A stretch of 64,000 nucleotides of DNA, taken from positions 174,866,686 to 174,930,685 of the forward strand of contig CM030363.1 of the NCBI GenBank assembly GCA_017893485.1, in the 5' to 3' direction. Positions 12,295-23,258 of the stretch are shown here, one piece after another (position 1 is the first letter of the stretch; each line of letters starts with the position of its first letter). The notes under the pieces were generated by a model. It saw nothing but the letters and a program-made list of their open reading frames with translations. It was not told the DNA's origin and did not search any database. This stretch comes from Hemerocallis citrina (Eukaryota > Streptophyta > Magnoliopsida > Asparagales > Asphodelaceae). The position numbers and the translations under genes are program-made.

Positions 12295-13790
12295 TGATGG
12301 AATAATTTGCAAGCGCACGATTTCGCAACAAGTAGTATAGTTTAAAGGAAAATAGTGTCGAACCCACAATGACTGATTATTTTATTGAGTGCCGAAATTC
12401 ACGAGATTAACTACTATTTGGATAACAAAAAATTTGATAAAAATAGCAACTATTAAACTAAACTAAAGTAAAAAAATTAAACTAATTAAAAAGAATAAAA
12501 TCTGAAATTTTATTGGTTTATTGATAACAAAATTAAATCTAGAGCTTTTGATTTCACCTAGTTGATCCCACACAATTCATAATTCCATGAAACTAAATAT
12601 TATACTTTTCCAAGTTGTAGACCAAAATCCCTTAATTATTCAATGTCTTCTATCGAATAACACCAAACATATCCCAAACTAATAATTCATCATATCTCTA
12701 CAAAAATTAATTATTTGAAGATTCATTAAGTTCTACGGATTTTTTCTACATTTACATCAATCGCAGTAAATTATCTCTAAATTTTCTCAATCAATAGTGT
12801 TTAATTCTATAATTGTAAATCACAAGTTACCTTTCGGCATTCCCCATGATTCAATAAATTAAACAATAGTTGGCCAGACAATTGCAAGCATTAAGAATAA
12901 AAATTAAAAACATAACAATGGAAAAGAAGACGAATAAAATAATAAAAAATTCGAATTGTGTTTTCAAAATTAGGCTACATCGAAACCCTAGAAAATAAAA
13001 TCAATTCATAGCAAATTTGAAACTAACAAACATAGTATTGGATTCCATAAAAAAAAAGTGAAGAAATAACTCTAGATGATCTTAACGAAAGCTATGGCTA
13101 TTGCTCTCCAATGGTGTGATGAGTCATCTCCTCCAATTCTCTTAGCCTCCAAGATCTTTCTGATTACCCTAAAGTTCACATTAGCATCTATATATAACCC
13201 CCAAAGAAACCCTTAAAAAGTTATATAAAAATACAGCTCAATAGACCTAAAACCCGCACCCAAATTATAGCATCAACCCCATTACGGTCGACTGCGATTT
13301 CAGTCGATCGACTGTGATTTTCTGTTATCCAAACAATAAGTTTAACGGTCGACTGCAATTTCGTTCGGTTGACTAGCCACTTGCTATTTTCTGCGTGCAG
13401 GTTGTAGAAAAAGTAATTTTTCCGGAGCTGTAGAACTCTGTTTGTGACATATGAGTAATTGTTACAAAGAAGACTCGACGACCTACATCTTTGATTTGGA
13501 ACACAAGTTCAGATTCTTCCATCTTCATGTTTAAAATAGCCGTACAAGTTCTGGTTGCTGTTGTTGCTCCTTTTTCGTGTTGCGTTGTGTCTTCTTTTTC
13601 TCAAACTCCAAGCCCCATGCTTCGTGTATTTGAGTCCATAATCCTAAAAATCATATCATTCCTTCAAAAACAAACAAATAGATAAAATTAAGTAGAAAGA
13701 ATATGAAATTCAAATAAATAAAATAAATTCAAACTCACAATTTTTAAGCGTAAAAAGAATAATAAAATCAGGTAAAAATTACGTTCATCA
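12295..13790 (-). repeat. Athila 5' LTR
   Basis: The partner of 3572-5066, ending CGTTCATCA just before the duplicated target TTAGT at 13791. As in the other copy, a GTCGACTG/CGATTTCGGTCG cluster lies at about 13285-13375. Long T/A-rich tracts fill the remainder. Any reading frames in it are accidental. Confidence 0.92.
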
Positions 13791-14323
13791 TTAGTTTATC
13801 ATGGGATAATCCAATCCATGATGGAGCTTGGTTTCTCTAGAAATATCTAGGAAAATAATATTTTTTGAAAATCGAAAAGTGCTAAGAGTTTTCCACCATG
13901 AAAAATGGTGATGTTGGAAAATTTCCCACTATGGAAAATGGTGATGTTGGAAAAATGAATTGGTGTATGTGAATTAACGCACAAAATAATTCCAAAACTT
14001 CTACATTGTTTTACTCACCCCTATATACGGAGGTAGTCTTCCTCATCTTGGAAGCAAGCAATTGAGAGAGTTCTACTCCAAAGTGAAATGAGGTGTTCCA
14101 CTCCAAGTAGAGAGTGGAAGCTCTTGGTCTTTTGTATACCACTCCAATTTTGTGAGAGTGGGGATTCTTGTATTCTCTTGGTGTACTCATTATTTGAATA
14201 GTGGAAGAAATTTTTATTTCTGCTTTGTGGACGTAGACACAAATTGCAGAACCAATTTAATTTCTTGGGGTCCATTATTGTTTATAATTCTTTTTCTTTT
14301 TGTACTTTTGTTCGATCCTAACT

Positions 14324-14739
14324 ATTTCTTGATACGAAGGGTGGTTTGTCATGATCATTGTCAAAGATAACAAAAAACCATTGCTAGCCGATAGCATGGA
14401 CCAAGAGATTATGATAATATCTCTTAATCTGAGACTTAATAGGAGAGGAACGGAAGCGTAGGAATTAAACCGAAGAACACAGAATGAAAATATATTTGTA
14501 GAGAAATGTATGTTAGCTTGTTTATGTAGTATTCTTATCAGGTCGAGTTTGAATACCAAACCTAATCTATAAACATTTGAGCTGATGGGCCATTAACAAG
14601 CTAGCACTTAAGAGAGTTAATTCTAGTATGTTCGGCTTGTAGTGTCACATATTTATTGTTATATGTTTAATTTCAAATTTTCGAATAAAAATTTGTAATT
14701 GGCTCTCATCAAAATTTATGATAAAAAATACATATAAAA
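14324..14739. other. Unassigned sequence
   Basis: Between the copia LTR end and a CACTA-like terminus. I see no coding signal and no clear repeat structure. Confidence 0.4.
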
Positions 14740-14885
14740 TACTTTTTAATTTCTATTTTTTTGTAGAAATTTTTTTGTATATGTTTAATGCCAATATAAT
14801 ATTTTTCGGTCGGCTTTGGTGGACCAAATGGGACCAGAAAAAATTTGGTCCCATTTGTGATCACGAATAGGCACATTTCTTGTAG
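14740..14885 (-). mobile_element. CACTA transposon end (fragment)
   Basis: The plus strand ends with CACATTTCTTGTAGTG at 14885; its reverse complement begins CACTACAAGAAATGTG, the En/Spm (CACTA) terminus. Just inside is a short inverted repeat (GGACCAAATGGGACC and GGTCCCATTT, about 14820-14855), as is usual in CACTA subterminal regions. The partner end was not found upstream, so the element is truncated or its other end has decayed. Confidence 0.55.
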
Positions 14886-14889
14886 TGAT

Positions 14890-17800
14890 AATTGCAAGGT
14901 CGTTCTATTCTAGTCTAATTTTTTTCTAAATAACTTTTCCAATAAAGTTTATTTTTAAAAAAATATTGTGAACTGGGACATCATTGTTTTTTAAATAAAA
15001 TCGAACTTGCAACTGGTGGACGGATTTAATAGTTTCTGGAAATTTACATGCATGTCTGTTCTTAATCATTTTGGTCACTTAAACGAAGTAATTTGAGGGA
15101 ACTTCCAACTGAGAAACTAAAGTAGACCTATTGATCTTTCTGTGGAACCTAAAAAATTGAAATTTCAAGTAGTATATGATTTATGGTGATTTTTACAATT
15201 AACAGGAACTGCATGTGAAGTTTCTACTTATTGTTTTGGTGCCTATAAGTTGTCATCAGTTCAGAACCTTTAAATAAACTTAAAATGTGGCTAATGCCTT
15301 TAAATCTTGTCATGAATTGTAGATGAGCATGTGCATCAGTAGATAATAAATCATATGTGATAAAGTTGATTTTTCTAGCTCATTTGTGCAATTTAGTTAC
15401 ATGTTGCTCATTGTTTAGTGGTGTAGTTTAATCTTTAAGTAGATGAGGTTTGTGTGTGACCATGGTTGTTGTTTTGGGGATGAAAATACCCCTATTTTGT
15501 ATCTTAATGTGTTGACAATATTGTGTGAATGTTTATGATTTGTCCGATCATGTTTAACCTTCAAAACGGGTCCGGCAAGAACCCCTAAATGGCAGTTTTT
15601 AAATTGCTCTGCTTACTGTTTGAAATTTTAAATTCACCTTTTTAGGACTTTAGATCACTTCTTTTGCTTAGATTGTAGCGCCCCGAATTTCCAGATTAAT
15701 AACATAGAAATTACGTAGCACATTCCCAGTGATCCACTTCAACATAATATTAAACATCAACAACACCACTAAAATTTTCTACTTTTATCTCAACAAATCA
15801 TTTACTATGCACAGCGGAAATCTAAACAACTCAACTCAATATTCTCTTCATTTACAACACAAATTTATCTCAAAAACTGATATTACAAATTGTACACAAA
15901 TCACTTATGTATCAATTAATTCTCAAAACCAGCTTAAGCATTCCATCTCCAACTCTAGGCAACTACCTGCAACAAGTGAGGCTAGAGATGATCCCTAACC
16001 CCCAAACTAAAGGGGTCAACCATAAATGGTGTGAGAAATATAAAAATAAACAAATAAACAACATTAGCTCATACCTCATAAATTCTTAAACAACAAGTAC
16101 TAAAGGAATATGGAAAGTACGAAATGAAAGGTAACATAAAACATCGAGTGATACTAAGCTAAGTGTCATGTGTAGAAAACAAGAAAACCACATGCATAAG
16201 ACCAAGCCAAGAAAACACAAGTTCTAAATGCAGACTCTCTAATGCGTACTTGTCGAAGTCTATGCATCCCATTCTACATAGGTTCGGTGCAAGCCCTTAA
16301 CGTCTTCACTTCATAGGGTTCAATCCCCATGTTATGAACTAATCCTAACACGATGACTACTACGAGATAAAGATAAACCATGGAAAGTATCACATGCCCG
16401 ATAATTCCGGAGATGGATCCCACACCCAAGATATTTCACTTGAATAATTCCGGAGATCATCCCACACCGAAACATTGACACATCCCCATACGAATACCAC
16501 ATGTGCTTCACCTCGACTCCGATAATTCCGGAGATCAATCCCACACCACAATAGTTACCGTGATAATTCCGGAGATTGTCCCACACCACAAGACTGTGAT
16601 AATTCCGGAGACATATCCCACACCACTAATAATCTACTGTGATAATTCCGGAGATTAAATCGCACACCGACAGCCATACTGAGGTTCGTGACTCATGTTC
16701 CCGTTCATCATATCACCACTAGTGCCTGTCCTTAAAATTTTGCTTAATTGTTTACTTAACGAATCTCCTAGTGTGATGTACCCTACCGGCCTAAATTCAA
16801 ATTCAAATAACTGAAGTGCCTCACTGGGCCTCAACAAATAACTCAACACCGGTATACTAGGGTCATACGCCTCTAGAGACTCAAACTCAAAAGTCTAAAC
16901 CAAATCCTACTAACAAAGTGGCTTAACTAAATGTCTCAATGACATACTCAACTGAATATCTCAAGGTCAATTGCTAAATCTTAAACTGGACTGAAATATC
17001 AAGTATATAAAAACTAATCATTTGAATTAACACTGAAGTTTACAAATGTCCTTCAGTACCTATCGACTCATACTGGTGATAAGTTGACTGTCCAGAGGAC
17101 CAAATTCAAGATTTTACAAAAATAAACTAAGTCTCGTAACAGTCGACTTACAAGAGGGTCAGTCGACTTACCCGAGGTAATTTCCAATAATCTTCTCAAA
17201 AATATTCTAAGTGTATAAGTCGACTTAAATGGTTAATAGGTCGATTGTCCAGAAGGACTAATAATTCTTACAAAAATAATTTTCTCAGTGGACCAGTCGA
17301 CTGCCTAGGGCTAGGTCGACTGTCCAGAGAAACTTTTTCAACGAATCTAAAATAAAATATCAGGCTCGTACCAGTCGACTGCACAGTAGACCAGTCGACT
17401 GTCGGCCTACAGAATTTCAAAATTAGGTCTGATTACAAAATCGAATCCTAGAGCTTCTAATGAACTAATGATCATGTAAATAGTTCTTGATCAGGGAAAA
17501 ATAATGATTCTCAACGAATCTCATCAGGTATATTTATATTTCACTCAAAACATTAATGTGTCAAGATCTAAACTCTCATATTCTAAATCACAAATCCTTT
17601 GTTAGGGTTTTACAAGATCTAAGTTTCTTTCACAAATCTAAATCAAATCTGGATTATGAATCTAATGTCCAGGTATTCATACACAAATCTCAACATGCTT
17701 TTGGCAAACAATTTTAATGATAAAAATCTACTATTTCATCCACCATTTCCACATGGTTCATACCACGCTGCAATATCTATATGGTTCACAACATCCAATC

Positions 17801-20655
17801 ATTACATCGTGATATTTGTACACATAGATCAATCAATCAAGACGAATTATAATTCTCACAAAATCAACAAACAAAACAAGTCACACGCATGAATCAAACC
17901 ACAAAACAATTTCTATATCTCTCACCTTAGAATAGAGAAAGGTCCACGAAATGAATCCTCCTTTTTTGCTAGATCCAAAGCTCTTTGCTCCACAAAATAA
18001 ATCTCCAAAATACAATACTTTATCCGAAATGACGGCTGGGAAAGAAATTCTCTTAAATATGCCGGATGGGTAATTAGGGTTTTACCCACACTTTGCAAAA
18101 CAACCCTTCCCAAAACACAAATTACATATATAGATCATTCTTTGGAAATTCCATCAAAACTCATTTAAATTTGGATCAAATGGAAAATATACATTCGAAA
18201 TCTCAATTAGTACTGTTCAAAACATCCAGAAATCATATTTTGCACTTAAACCCCTAAAAATGTCAAATTTGCTAAAAGGTCCTTCTTTTCTCAAAAATTG
18301 CAAATAGCTCCAATAAATTTCAGAAAAATCTGGAAAAATACTAATTAAATCTCAAATATTAAATAAATATTTTTCATAAAGGAAACTAAATTTTCACACT
18401 TCTCATAAAAGCATTTGCACGTGTTTTGCACGTGTACGAAAGATAAATTTTCTGAAAATACTCATTAAATCCCCAAAAATAAATTGAAATTCATTTTCAA
18501 ATATAAAAATAATATTTGAAAATACGGGGTTCTACATAGATATCTTGTGGACCAAGTCCTACAGTGTTGGGTTAAGGCGGGGACACTTGGATGGGTGTTT
18601 TGATCACCAAAACGAGCTCGCACCATCGAGTTATTCGTTATTTTGGGGATGTCATTGTTGGCTGATTGTGCTCACTATCTTGAGCGATTTGTGCACCCGT
18701 TTAGGTGGTAAACATCACTTATGAGAACCCTAGGTTGCTGTTAACTAATGTGGTAATATGAACCCTAGGTCCCTAATTGATAATACGTGAATAATTGGGT
18801 AGAATAGGAGGTCGTAATGCCTCGACCGCGTTGGTTGATGACTGTTTTCACGCGCCGACTTGCTCACAGTCCAAGGAGGATTTTCACTCGCTATTTTGGA
18901 GCTATGACTCGAAGGGAGGACCATGAAGCAGTTGGAGATCAATGGGACTTAAGAAGAACTTGGTTGCGGCCCGGAGACCTGTTCGAAACTTCAAGCGAAG
19001 AAGGCAGAACGACGATCGAGGGGAGCTCGACTCGCTGTTCTCGTGGGCCCGAATTGGGCCGAGTGGGCCAACCCTTGGACCTGAGTTGGAGGACAAGTTG
19101 GACCATGTTTTCGGTTGGGCTAGATCTTAACTAAAAATAGTAAGATTATCTAACAATAAGGGACTACATAATAGTTAGCTAGTGATGGGTGTTCACTTGA
19201 ATCTAATAGAGAAATTTGACTAGTTTTCTAACTTAGAATGGATGGATAAATTCTAAGTTAGAATTCTATAATTAGAATGGTAGATTGGTTGATAATTGGA
19301 CTCTTGTAATAGTCATGTTTTTAATCGTTAGATCAATGTTATGACCTATAGGTGTGTGGTTCTAGAGGCTAGTCGAGACCTAAACCGCCAACAGTGTTGA
19401 TGAGTTGTACCTTACGAGGAAAAGAAAATGGATTTATTGGCAAGATTGTTGTTGTGAAGTAAGGCCGACCAGATACGCTAGCTCTAGGCCACATTATCAT
19501 TGGTGGTAAGGATATGCACTAGTTGGGTGTTGTGCTCATCTTTCAAGGGAACACGTGCGGTGTCGTCTCACCTGTCAATGGGACATGAGCGGCGTTGTCT
19601 CGACTGTTAATTTCTGGGATCTAGTGGGAAGAACAGGAGGCGTGTGCTACAATCTTCAGTTGAAAGTTTAGTGAATGGACCATCTGTCAAGTTCTATGTT
19701 GTTTAATGCGAACAGGAAGAGAGAGTAAGACTCTAAATCTCTCGGTGAGCGGTGGTACCGCAGGGCCACCTTTATTTTCATAAAAACTTTTGGTGAGTTC
19801 CGGGGGTGGAAAAAGGCCTGCGGTGACCTGGCACTACTAGTCAATATCCAAATCTCACGTAGTTGGCCGGGGGCGAAAAAAGCCCACAGGGACCGGGCGG
19901 AGAAAACTATTTAAGACTAGGGGGTGGAAAAGGCTCGCAGGGACCGACATTAATAGTGAATATCCAAATCTCACGTAGTTTTCCGGGGGTAGAAAAGGCC
20001 CACAGGGTTTCGACATAATGGCATAATAATATGATCATTTCCGACTGCAGAGGCGGGAGTGACCGAGCAACTGCAGCATCACCAGTCACTAGATAAATGT
20101 CAAAAACAGGAAGAGCACAAGAGTTTGATGCATGGCGAGGGATTGAACCCTATCATCTGTAGAACGTGAGCTTGATTTGGGGAGTATGTAGTATGGGATG
20201 CATACGTTTCCAAATCAAGTGTGCATTAGAATAAGAGCATTGAGTGCATTTGAGTTTATGCATTAAATTCTAGGTCATGGCATACACCAACACTTGTGGT
20301 TGACTTTCACTTACTTTGCTTCGATTATTGTTTGTTGAGGTTTTGGGTTCGCTGGTTTTATCTGCATTGCGTCAGTTGCATTCAACTGACGTACCCACAG
20401 TTGCTTAGTTTGCAAGACTACCGGATTGTGGAGCGGAGGAATCAAGCTACGGAAAGCATCGAAGAAAGTTGACAGTTGTCCAATTTTATTTGTAATTCAG
20501 GGTAAAATATTTTATTGTAATTATTGGACCATGTATTAACATTTGTCGTAATAAAAAAAATTTAATTTCCTGTGATTTTTCTATGTTGTGGACTCATTTG
20601 AAGTAAGATTCTGGATTGTATCACAAATTTTCAGTGTTAGGAAATCAGGTGCACT
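14890..20655 (+). mobile_element. Tekay-like LTR L3, split by L2
   Basis: The outer parts 14890-15673 and 18537 to about 20655 belong to a long LTR related to L4 (47200-51102). Shared blocks are GCATGGCGAGGGATTGAACC with GTATGGGATGCATA (20126-20210), the palindrome at 20371-20390 followed by GTACCCACAG, and, at the 5' side, the TGGTGATTTTTACAA region also seen near 62690. The right end is placed at CAGGTGCACTACA, a decayed form of the usual CGGGGTGTTACA. The left end is lost or damaged near the CACTA fragment. Between 19741 and 20010 it carries about four copies of a 28-30-bp unit with core GGGGGTGGAAAAGGCCCACA. No protein-coding region is supported. Confidence 0.6.
15674..18536 (-). mobile_element. 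Solo LTR L2, inserted in L3
   Basis: A 2863-bp unit from TGTAGCGCCCCG to CGGGGTTCTACA with the 5-bp duplication TAGAT at 15669-15673 and 18537-18541. Minus orientation is inferred from the TACATAGGTTCGG/GGGTTCAATCCCC block at 16258-16330, the reverse of the block in L3 and L4. Two internal repeat clusters stand out: at 16397-16670, about seven copies of a 30-bp unit with core GATAATTCCGGAGAT and CCCACACC; and at 17081-17405, about nine copies of GTCGACTG/GTCGACTT words, several followed by TCCAGAG or GCACAG. No coding sequence is recognisable. Confidence 0.85.
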
Positions 20656-20660
20656 ACAGA

Positions 20661-20779
20661 ATTTTGTGAATTTTGGACATCATTGTTATTTTAAATAAAA
20701 TCGAACTTGCAACTTTTTGACAGATTTAATAGTTTCGGGAAATTTACATGCATGTCAGTTCTTGATCATTTTTGTCATT
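20661..20779 (+). repeat. Duplicate of an L3 segment
   Basis: This stretch of about 115 bp repeats 14963-15077 in direct orientation with scattered differences (shared core AAATAAAATCGAACTTGCAA and GGAAATTTACATGCATGTC). One copy lies inside the left part of L3 and the other directly after its right end, so the pair brackets 5.7 kb. Confidence 0.75.
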
Positions 20780-20843
20780 TTTTAAGCTGAAAATAAATAA
20801 ATTCTGAAATGAATAAATAAATAAATCAAATTTTGAAATTGAC

Positions 20844-20918
20844 ACTACTCTCGCCCAAGCTCGCTTAACTTCGTAGTTCTGAAGGATCTGATGATTTAGA
20901 GGTGGTATGATCATACCC
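20844..20918 (-). pseudogene. 5S rRNA pseudogene A, 3' truncated
   Basis: On the minus strand this starts GGGTATGATCATACCACC (plant 5S: GGGTGCGATCATACCAGC) and follows 5S to about nucleotide 77 (CTTGGGCGAGAGTAGT), where it switches to GTCAATTTCAAA spacer. The last 40 nucleotides of 5S are missing. Several substitutions in the A-box and middle regions make it non-functional. Confidence 0.85.
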
Positions 20919-21165
20919 GATATGCAGTGCATCGAAATATCTCTTAAATGTATTGGCACGGCAGCACAAAGTTTGCCTCCCCGTGGACCCCGCTCTTTCC
21001 CCTGCTAAACGTAATTTTGGATGCCAAAACACCTTTGTTAAGCTGAATAAATTCTAAAATGAATAAATAAATAACTAAATAAAAATTTAAAATTGACACT
21101 AATAAGAATTACATACTGTAGGAATGTTTCGCGCACGTGCCTTGTTCTTACCAGCAAAAAGATAG

Positions 21166-21283
21166 GGGGTACAACACAAGGATTTCTCAAAAGGTCACCC
21201 ATTCTAGTACTAGTCTCATCCAGATCACTCAACTTTGGAGTTCTGCTCGGCTTCAGTGCTTTAGTACTGGTATGATTAAACCT
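21166..21283 (-). pseudogene. 5S rRNA pseudogene B, full length
   Basis: The only unit that covers the whole 5S gene, from AGGTTTAATCATACCAGT (minus strand) to TTGTGTTGTACCCCC. It retains the order of internal promoter elements, but many transitions are present (for example GATGAGACTAGTACTAGAA in place of the C-box region). A short T run (TATCTTTTTGC) follows the 3' end, as in real 5S genes. The spacer beyond resembles that of units A and C, so the three form a small tandem array. Confidence 0.85.
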
Positions 21284-21454
21284 GATATGCACTGCATATA
21301 TCTCTTAAACGTATTGTCACGACACCTCTAAGTTTGTCTCTCCGTGGACGCCGCTCTTCCCTGGCTAAACGTAATTCCGGAAGCTAAAACACCACTTTTT
21401 AAGCTGAAAAAAATTATAAAATGAATAAATAAATAAATAAAATTTGAAATTGAC

Positions 21455-21530
21455 ACTACTCTCACCCAAGCTCGCTTAAATTTGGAGTTCTGATGGGATC
21501 GAATGCTTTAGAGTTGGTATGATCGTACCC
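21455..21530 (-). pseudogene. 5S rRNA pseudogene C, 3' truncated
   Basis: Begins GGGTACGATCATACCAAC on the minus strand and keeps GATCCCATCAGAACTCC. It ends at GAGAGTAGT, where the same spacer as in A takes over. Units A and C have exactly the same 3' junction. Upstream spacers of all three share AAGAGATAT and a GGGGTCCACGGGGAGGC-like block. Confidence 0.85.
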
Positions 21531-21639
21531 GATATGCAGTGCATCAAAATATCTCTTAAATGTATTGTCACGGCACCACAAAGTCCGCCTCCCCGTGGAC
21601 CCCGCTCTTCCCAAGCTAAACGTAATTTCATATGCCGAA

Positions 21640-21880
21640 ACACAATATTCATAAAAAAATCCATTTCTAGGTCGATTCAAGCAGTCCTTAATATTCACCA
21701 TACGTATATTTCTCCCGTGATTTTCTTTTTGGGAACAATATCGTTGCCCTGTAAGCACACTGCATGCATACATTCTCACAGTAATCTCATAATAAAGAAA
21801 TAATATACTAGGGGATTGAACCTCTGAGTACTTGCTCACTAGCTAAAAGGCTTACTATTAAACCACAATAGCAATTGCAA
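21640..21880 (-). repeat. Possible tRNA-derived SINE
   Basis: On the minus strand, GTGGTTTAATAGTAAGCC (about 21870-21850) precedes AGAGGTTCAATCCCC (about 21820-21806), a spacing compatible with Pol III A and B boxes. The B box GGTTCAATCC is good and the A box is weak. No target duplication was found. It could equally be a stray tRNA-like segment, like those in the long LTRs. Confidence 0.3.
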
Positions 21881-21907
21881 AATCTCACTTTTGAAACTGA
21901 CATCTAA

Positions 21908-22375
21908 AAGCAACTCCACCACATAGCTATTTGGGTAGCCATTTTCATATTTGGCAACTCAAATGGCAAAAAAAAAAAAAAAAAAACCACACAAACTAGC
22001 CATTTTGATTGCCAACTATGTGAAATGTCTTACCTCAAAAAAAAAACTATGTGAAATGTCATTTTTTCCCCTCAAATTTGACAAACAAAATTGCTATTGT
22101 CAAATGTCACGTCACTTCTCCTTTTCTCTTTTCCCATCAAATTTGCATATATTTATGTATACATAATAGTGTATATATATATATTATATATATTTATGTA
22201 TATATAAACTATTATAATTATATATACACTATTATAAACTATTATATACTATTTTATACATATTTGGCAACCCAAATAACAATTATGAGTGTAGAACTTA
22301 GAGCTATTTTCGAGAAAAGTTGTTATTTGGATTGTAAAAAATGAAAATGGCAACCCGCCATGGGTGGAGTTGCTA
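21908..22375. mobile_element. Tourist-like MITE (468 bp)
   Basis: Terminal inverted repeats AAGCAACTCCACC (left) and TAGCAACTCCACC (right, reverse complement), with TAA on both sides (21905-21907 and 22376-22378). A TAA/TTA target duplication and this length fit PIF/Harbinger MITEs. The interior is a poly-A run and a TATATATA-rich palindromic stretch (22150-22260). No coding capacity. Confidence 0.7.
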
Positions 22376-22378
22376 TAA

Positions 22379-23210
22379 CAAACATCTAGGCATCAATCCA
22401 AGGGATTTCCGTTATTGTACTTTCGCTGTTGGGCCCCACCGAGCTCCTCTTTTTAAATTATGCGTACTTTCCCAAAAAGATAAGAAGCATTTAAACACCG
22501 AAACTCCACAAAACCCTACTGAATACCTTTTTCAAACCTAGGTCAGACTTAGTGGGTCCATGTCTAGGTCAAACTTCAAAACTCTACAATTTCCCGCCTT
22601 ATTTAAACCATTCCAGTGATCCTACTCTTATGGGTGGTTTGATTGGATGTAGATTTACTGTAACGATGATGAAATACTGTAGCAAAAGTAAATCCTTAAA
22701 TTTGATTTCTTGAAATAGCTTTAGTTGGATATAGATTTACTGTAGCAGGAATAGTTTTCCATGAAAGATTAGCTTTATTTGAGTTGTAAGAATGTTGTAA
22801 CGATCGTAATTTAAAATACATTTTAACTTTTTGTTTTATATTATCTCGGTTAGAGATTAATATCACCTTAATTAATTAAAGGTGAAACTTTAGTCCAGTT
22901 TTAATTAATCTTAATTAATCTAATCTAATCATAATTAATTAATCTAATCAACCCAATTAACTAGTATTAAGGTTAATTAAATTAAACCCCAAAAAAACTT
23001 TAAAAAACCAAATTAAACCATATTTTTGGTTAACTCAATTATCTAATCTTAATTAAAAACATTAATCTAATCTTAATTAATCTAATATTAATTTAAAGCA
23101 TTAATCTAATTTAATTAATCTAATTATAAACTGAAACACTAATCTTAATTAAAAGCACTAATCCTAATTATTGAAAATAGAAACAAACCTGCTGTGTTTA
23201 GATGTGGGCA
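22379..23210. other. AT-rich spacer with TTAATTAATC repeats
   Basis: The left half (to about 22640) has no recognised feature. At 22660-22760 ATTTACTGTARC occurs repeatedly. From 22860 to 23170 there are many degenerate copies of TTAATTAATCTAATC, a low-complexity block. No gene. Confidence 0.6.
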
Positions 23211-23214
23211 CTTC

Positions 23215-23258
23215 AGTCCCACATCGGCCAGGTTAGTGAGGATAGGTTGGTTTAAATA
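23215..23258 (+). promoter_or_regulatory. USE plus TATA, snRNA-type promoter pair
   Basis: GTCCCACATCG at 23216-23226 is an exact match to the plant snRNA upstream sequence element (RTCCCACATCG). A TATA-like TTTAAATA follows at 23251-23258, leaving 24 bp between the two. In plants a spacing of about 24-26 bp is typical of Pol III snRNA genes (U6, U3), and about 34 bp of Pol II ones. A start would fall near 23281-23285. The sequence there does not look like U1-U6, U3, 7SL or any RNA I know. The same USE-like word also occurs in dispersed plant repeats, so activity is uncertain. Confidence 0.45.

Larger units (their letters stand above)
3572..13790 (-). mobile_element. Athila-type Ty3 retrotransposon, gag-protease derivative
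   Basis: A complete insertion: two LTRs of 1495 and 1496 bp (3572-5066, 12295-13790), terminal TGATG/CATCA inverted repeats, and a perfect 5-bp target duplication TTAGT at 3567-3571 and 13791-13795. On the minus strand the order is 5' LTR, primer-binding site, gag, protease, non-coding 3' region, polypurine tract, 3' LTR. No reverse transcriptase, RNase H or integrase is recognisable between the protease and the 3' LTR, so this copy depended on enzymes from elsewhere. The LTRs differ at roughly 10 of the first 125 positions, so the insertion is not recent. The gag gene is interrupted by a solo LTR at 8147-11463. Confidence 0.9.
3552..14323 (+). mobile_element. Copia 3' LTR, split by the Athila element
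   Basis: Only 20 bp of the LTR (3552-3571) precede the Athila insertion. The remainder resumes at 13791, after the duplicated target TTAGT, and runs to about 14323. The right part has the usual layout of a Tork-type LTR: an imperfect direct duplication of about 35 bp (13892-13958, core ATGGTGATGTTGGAAAA twice), a TATA-like CTATATACGG at 14022, and a downstream stretch with TTGTGGACGTAGACACAAAT. The end is placed near TCCTAAC (14316-14322) by analogy with LTRs that start TGTTAG; this boundary is uncertain because the partner 5' LTR is not in the window. Confidence 0.65.

Noticed and set aside
16397..16670. CRISPR-like array
   Set aside because: Units of about 30 bp with short unequal spacers inside a plant solo LTR; no cas genes and clearly eukaryotic context.
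20844..21530. Functional 5S rRNA genes
   Set aside because: Two units lack the last 40 nucleotides and the full one has many changes in the internal promoter.
22379..23190. A second Tourist MITE starting GGGTGGTTTGATTGG near 22630
   Set aside because: The left end looks suggestive, but no convincing matching right end or target duplication was found.
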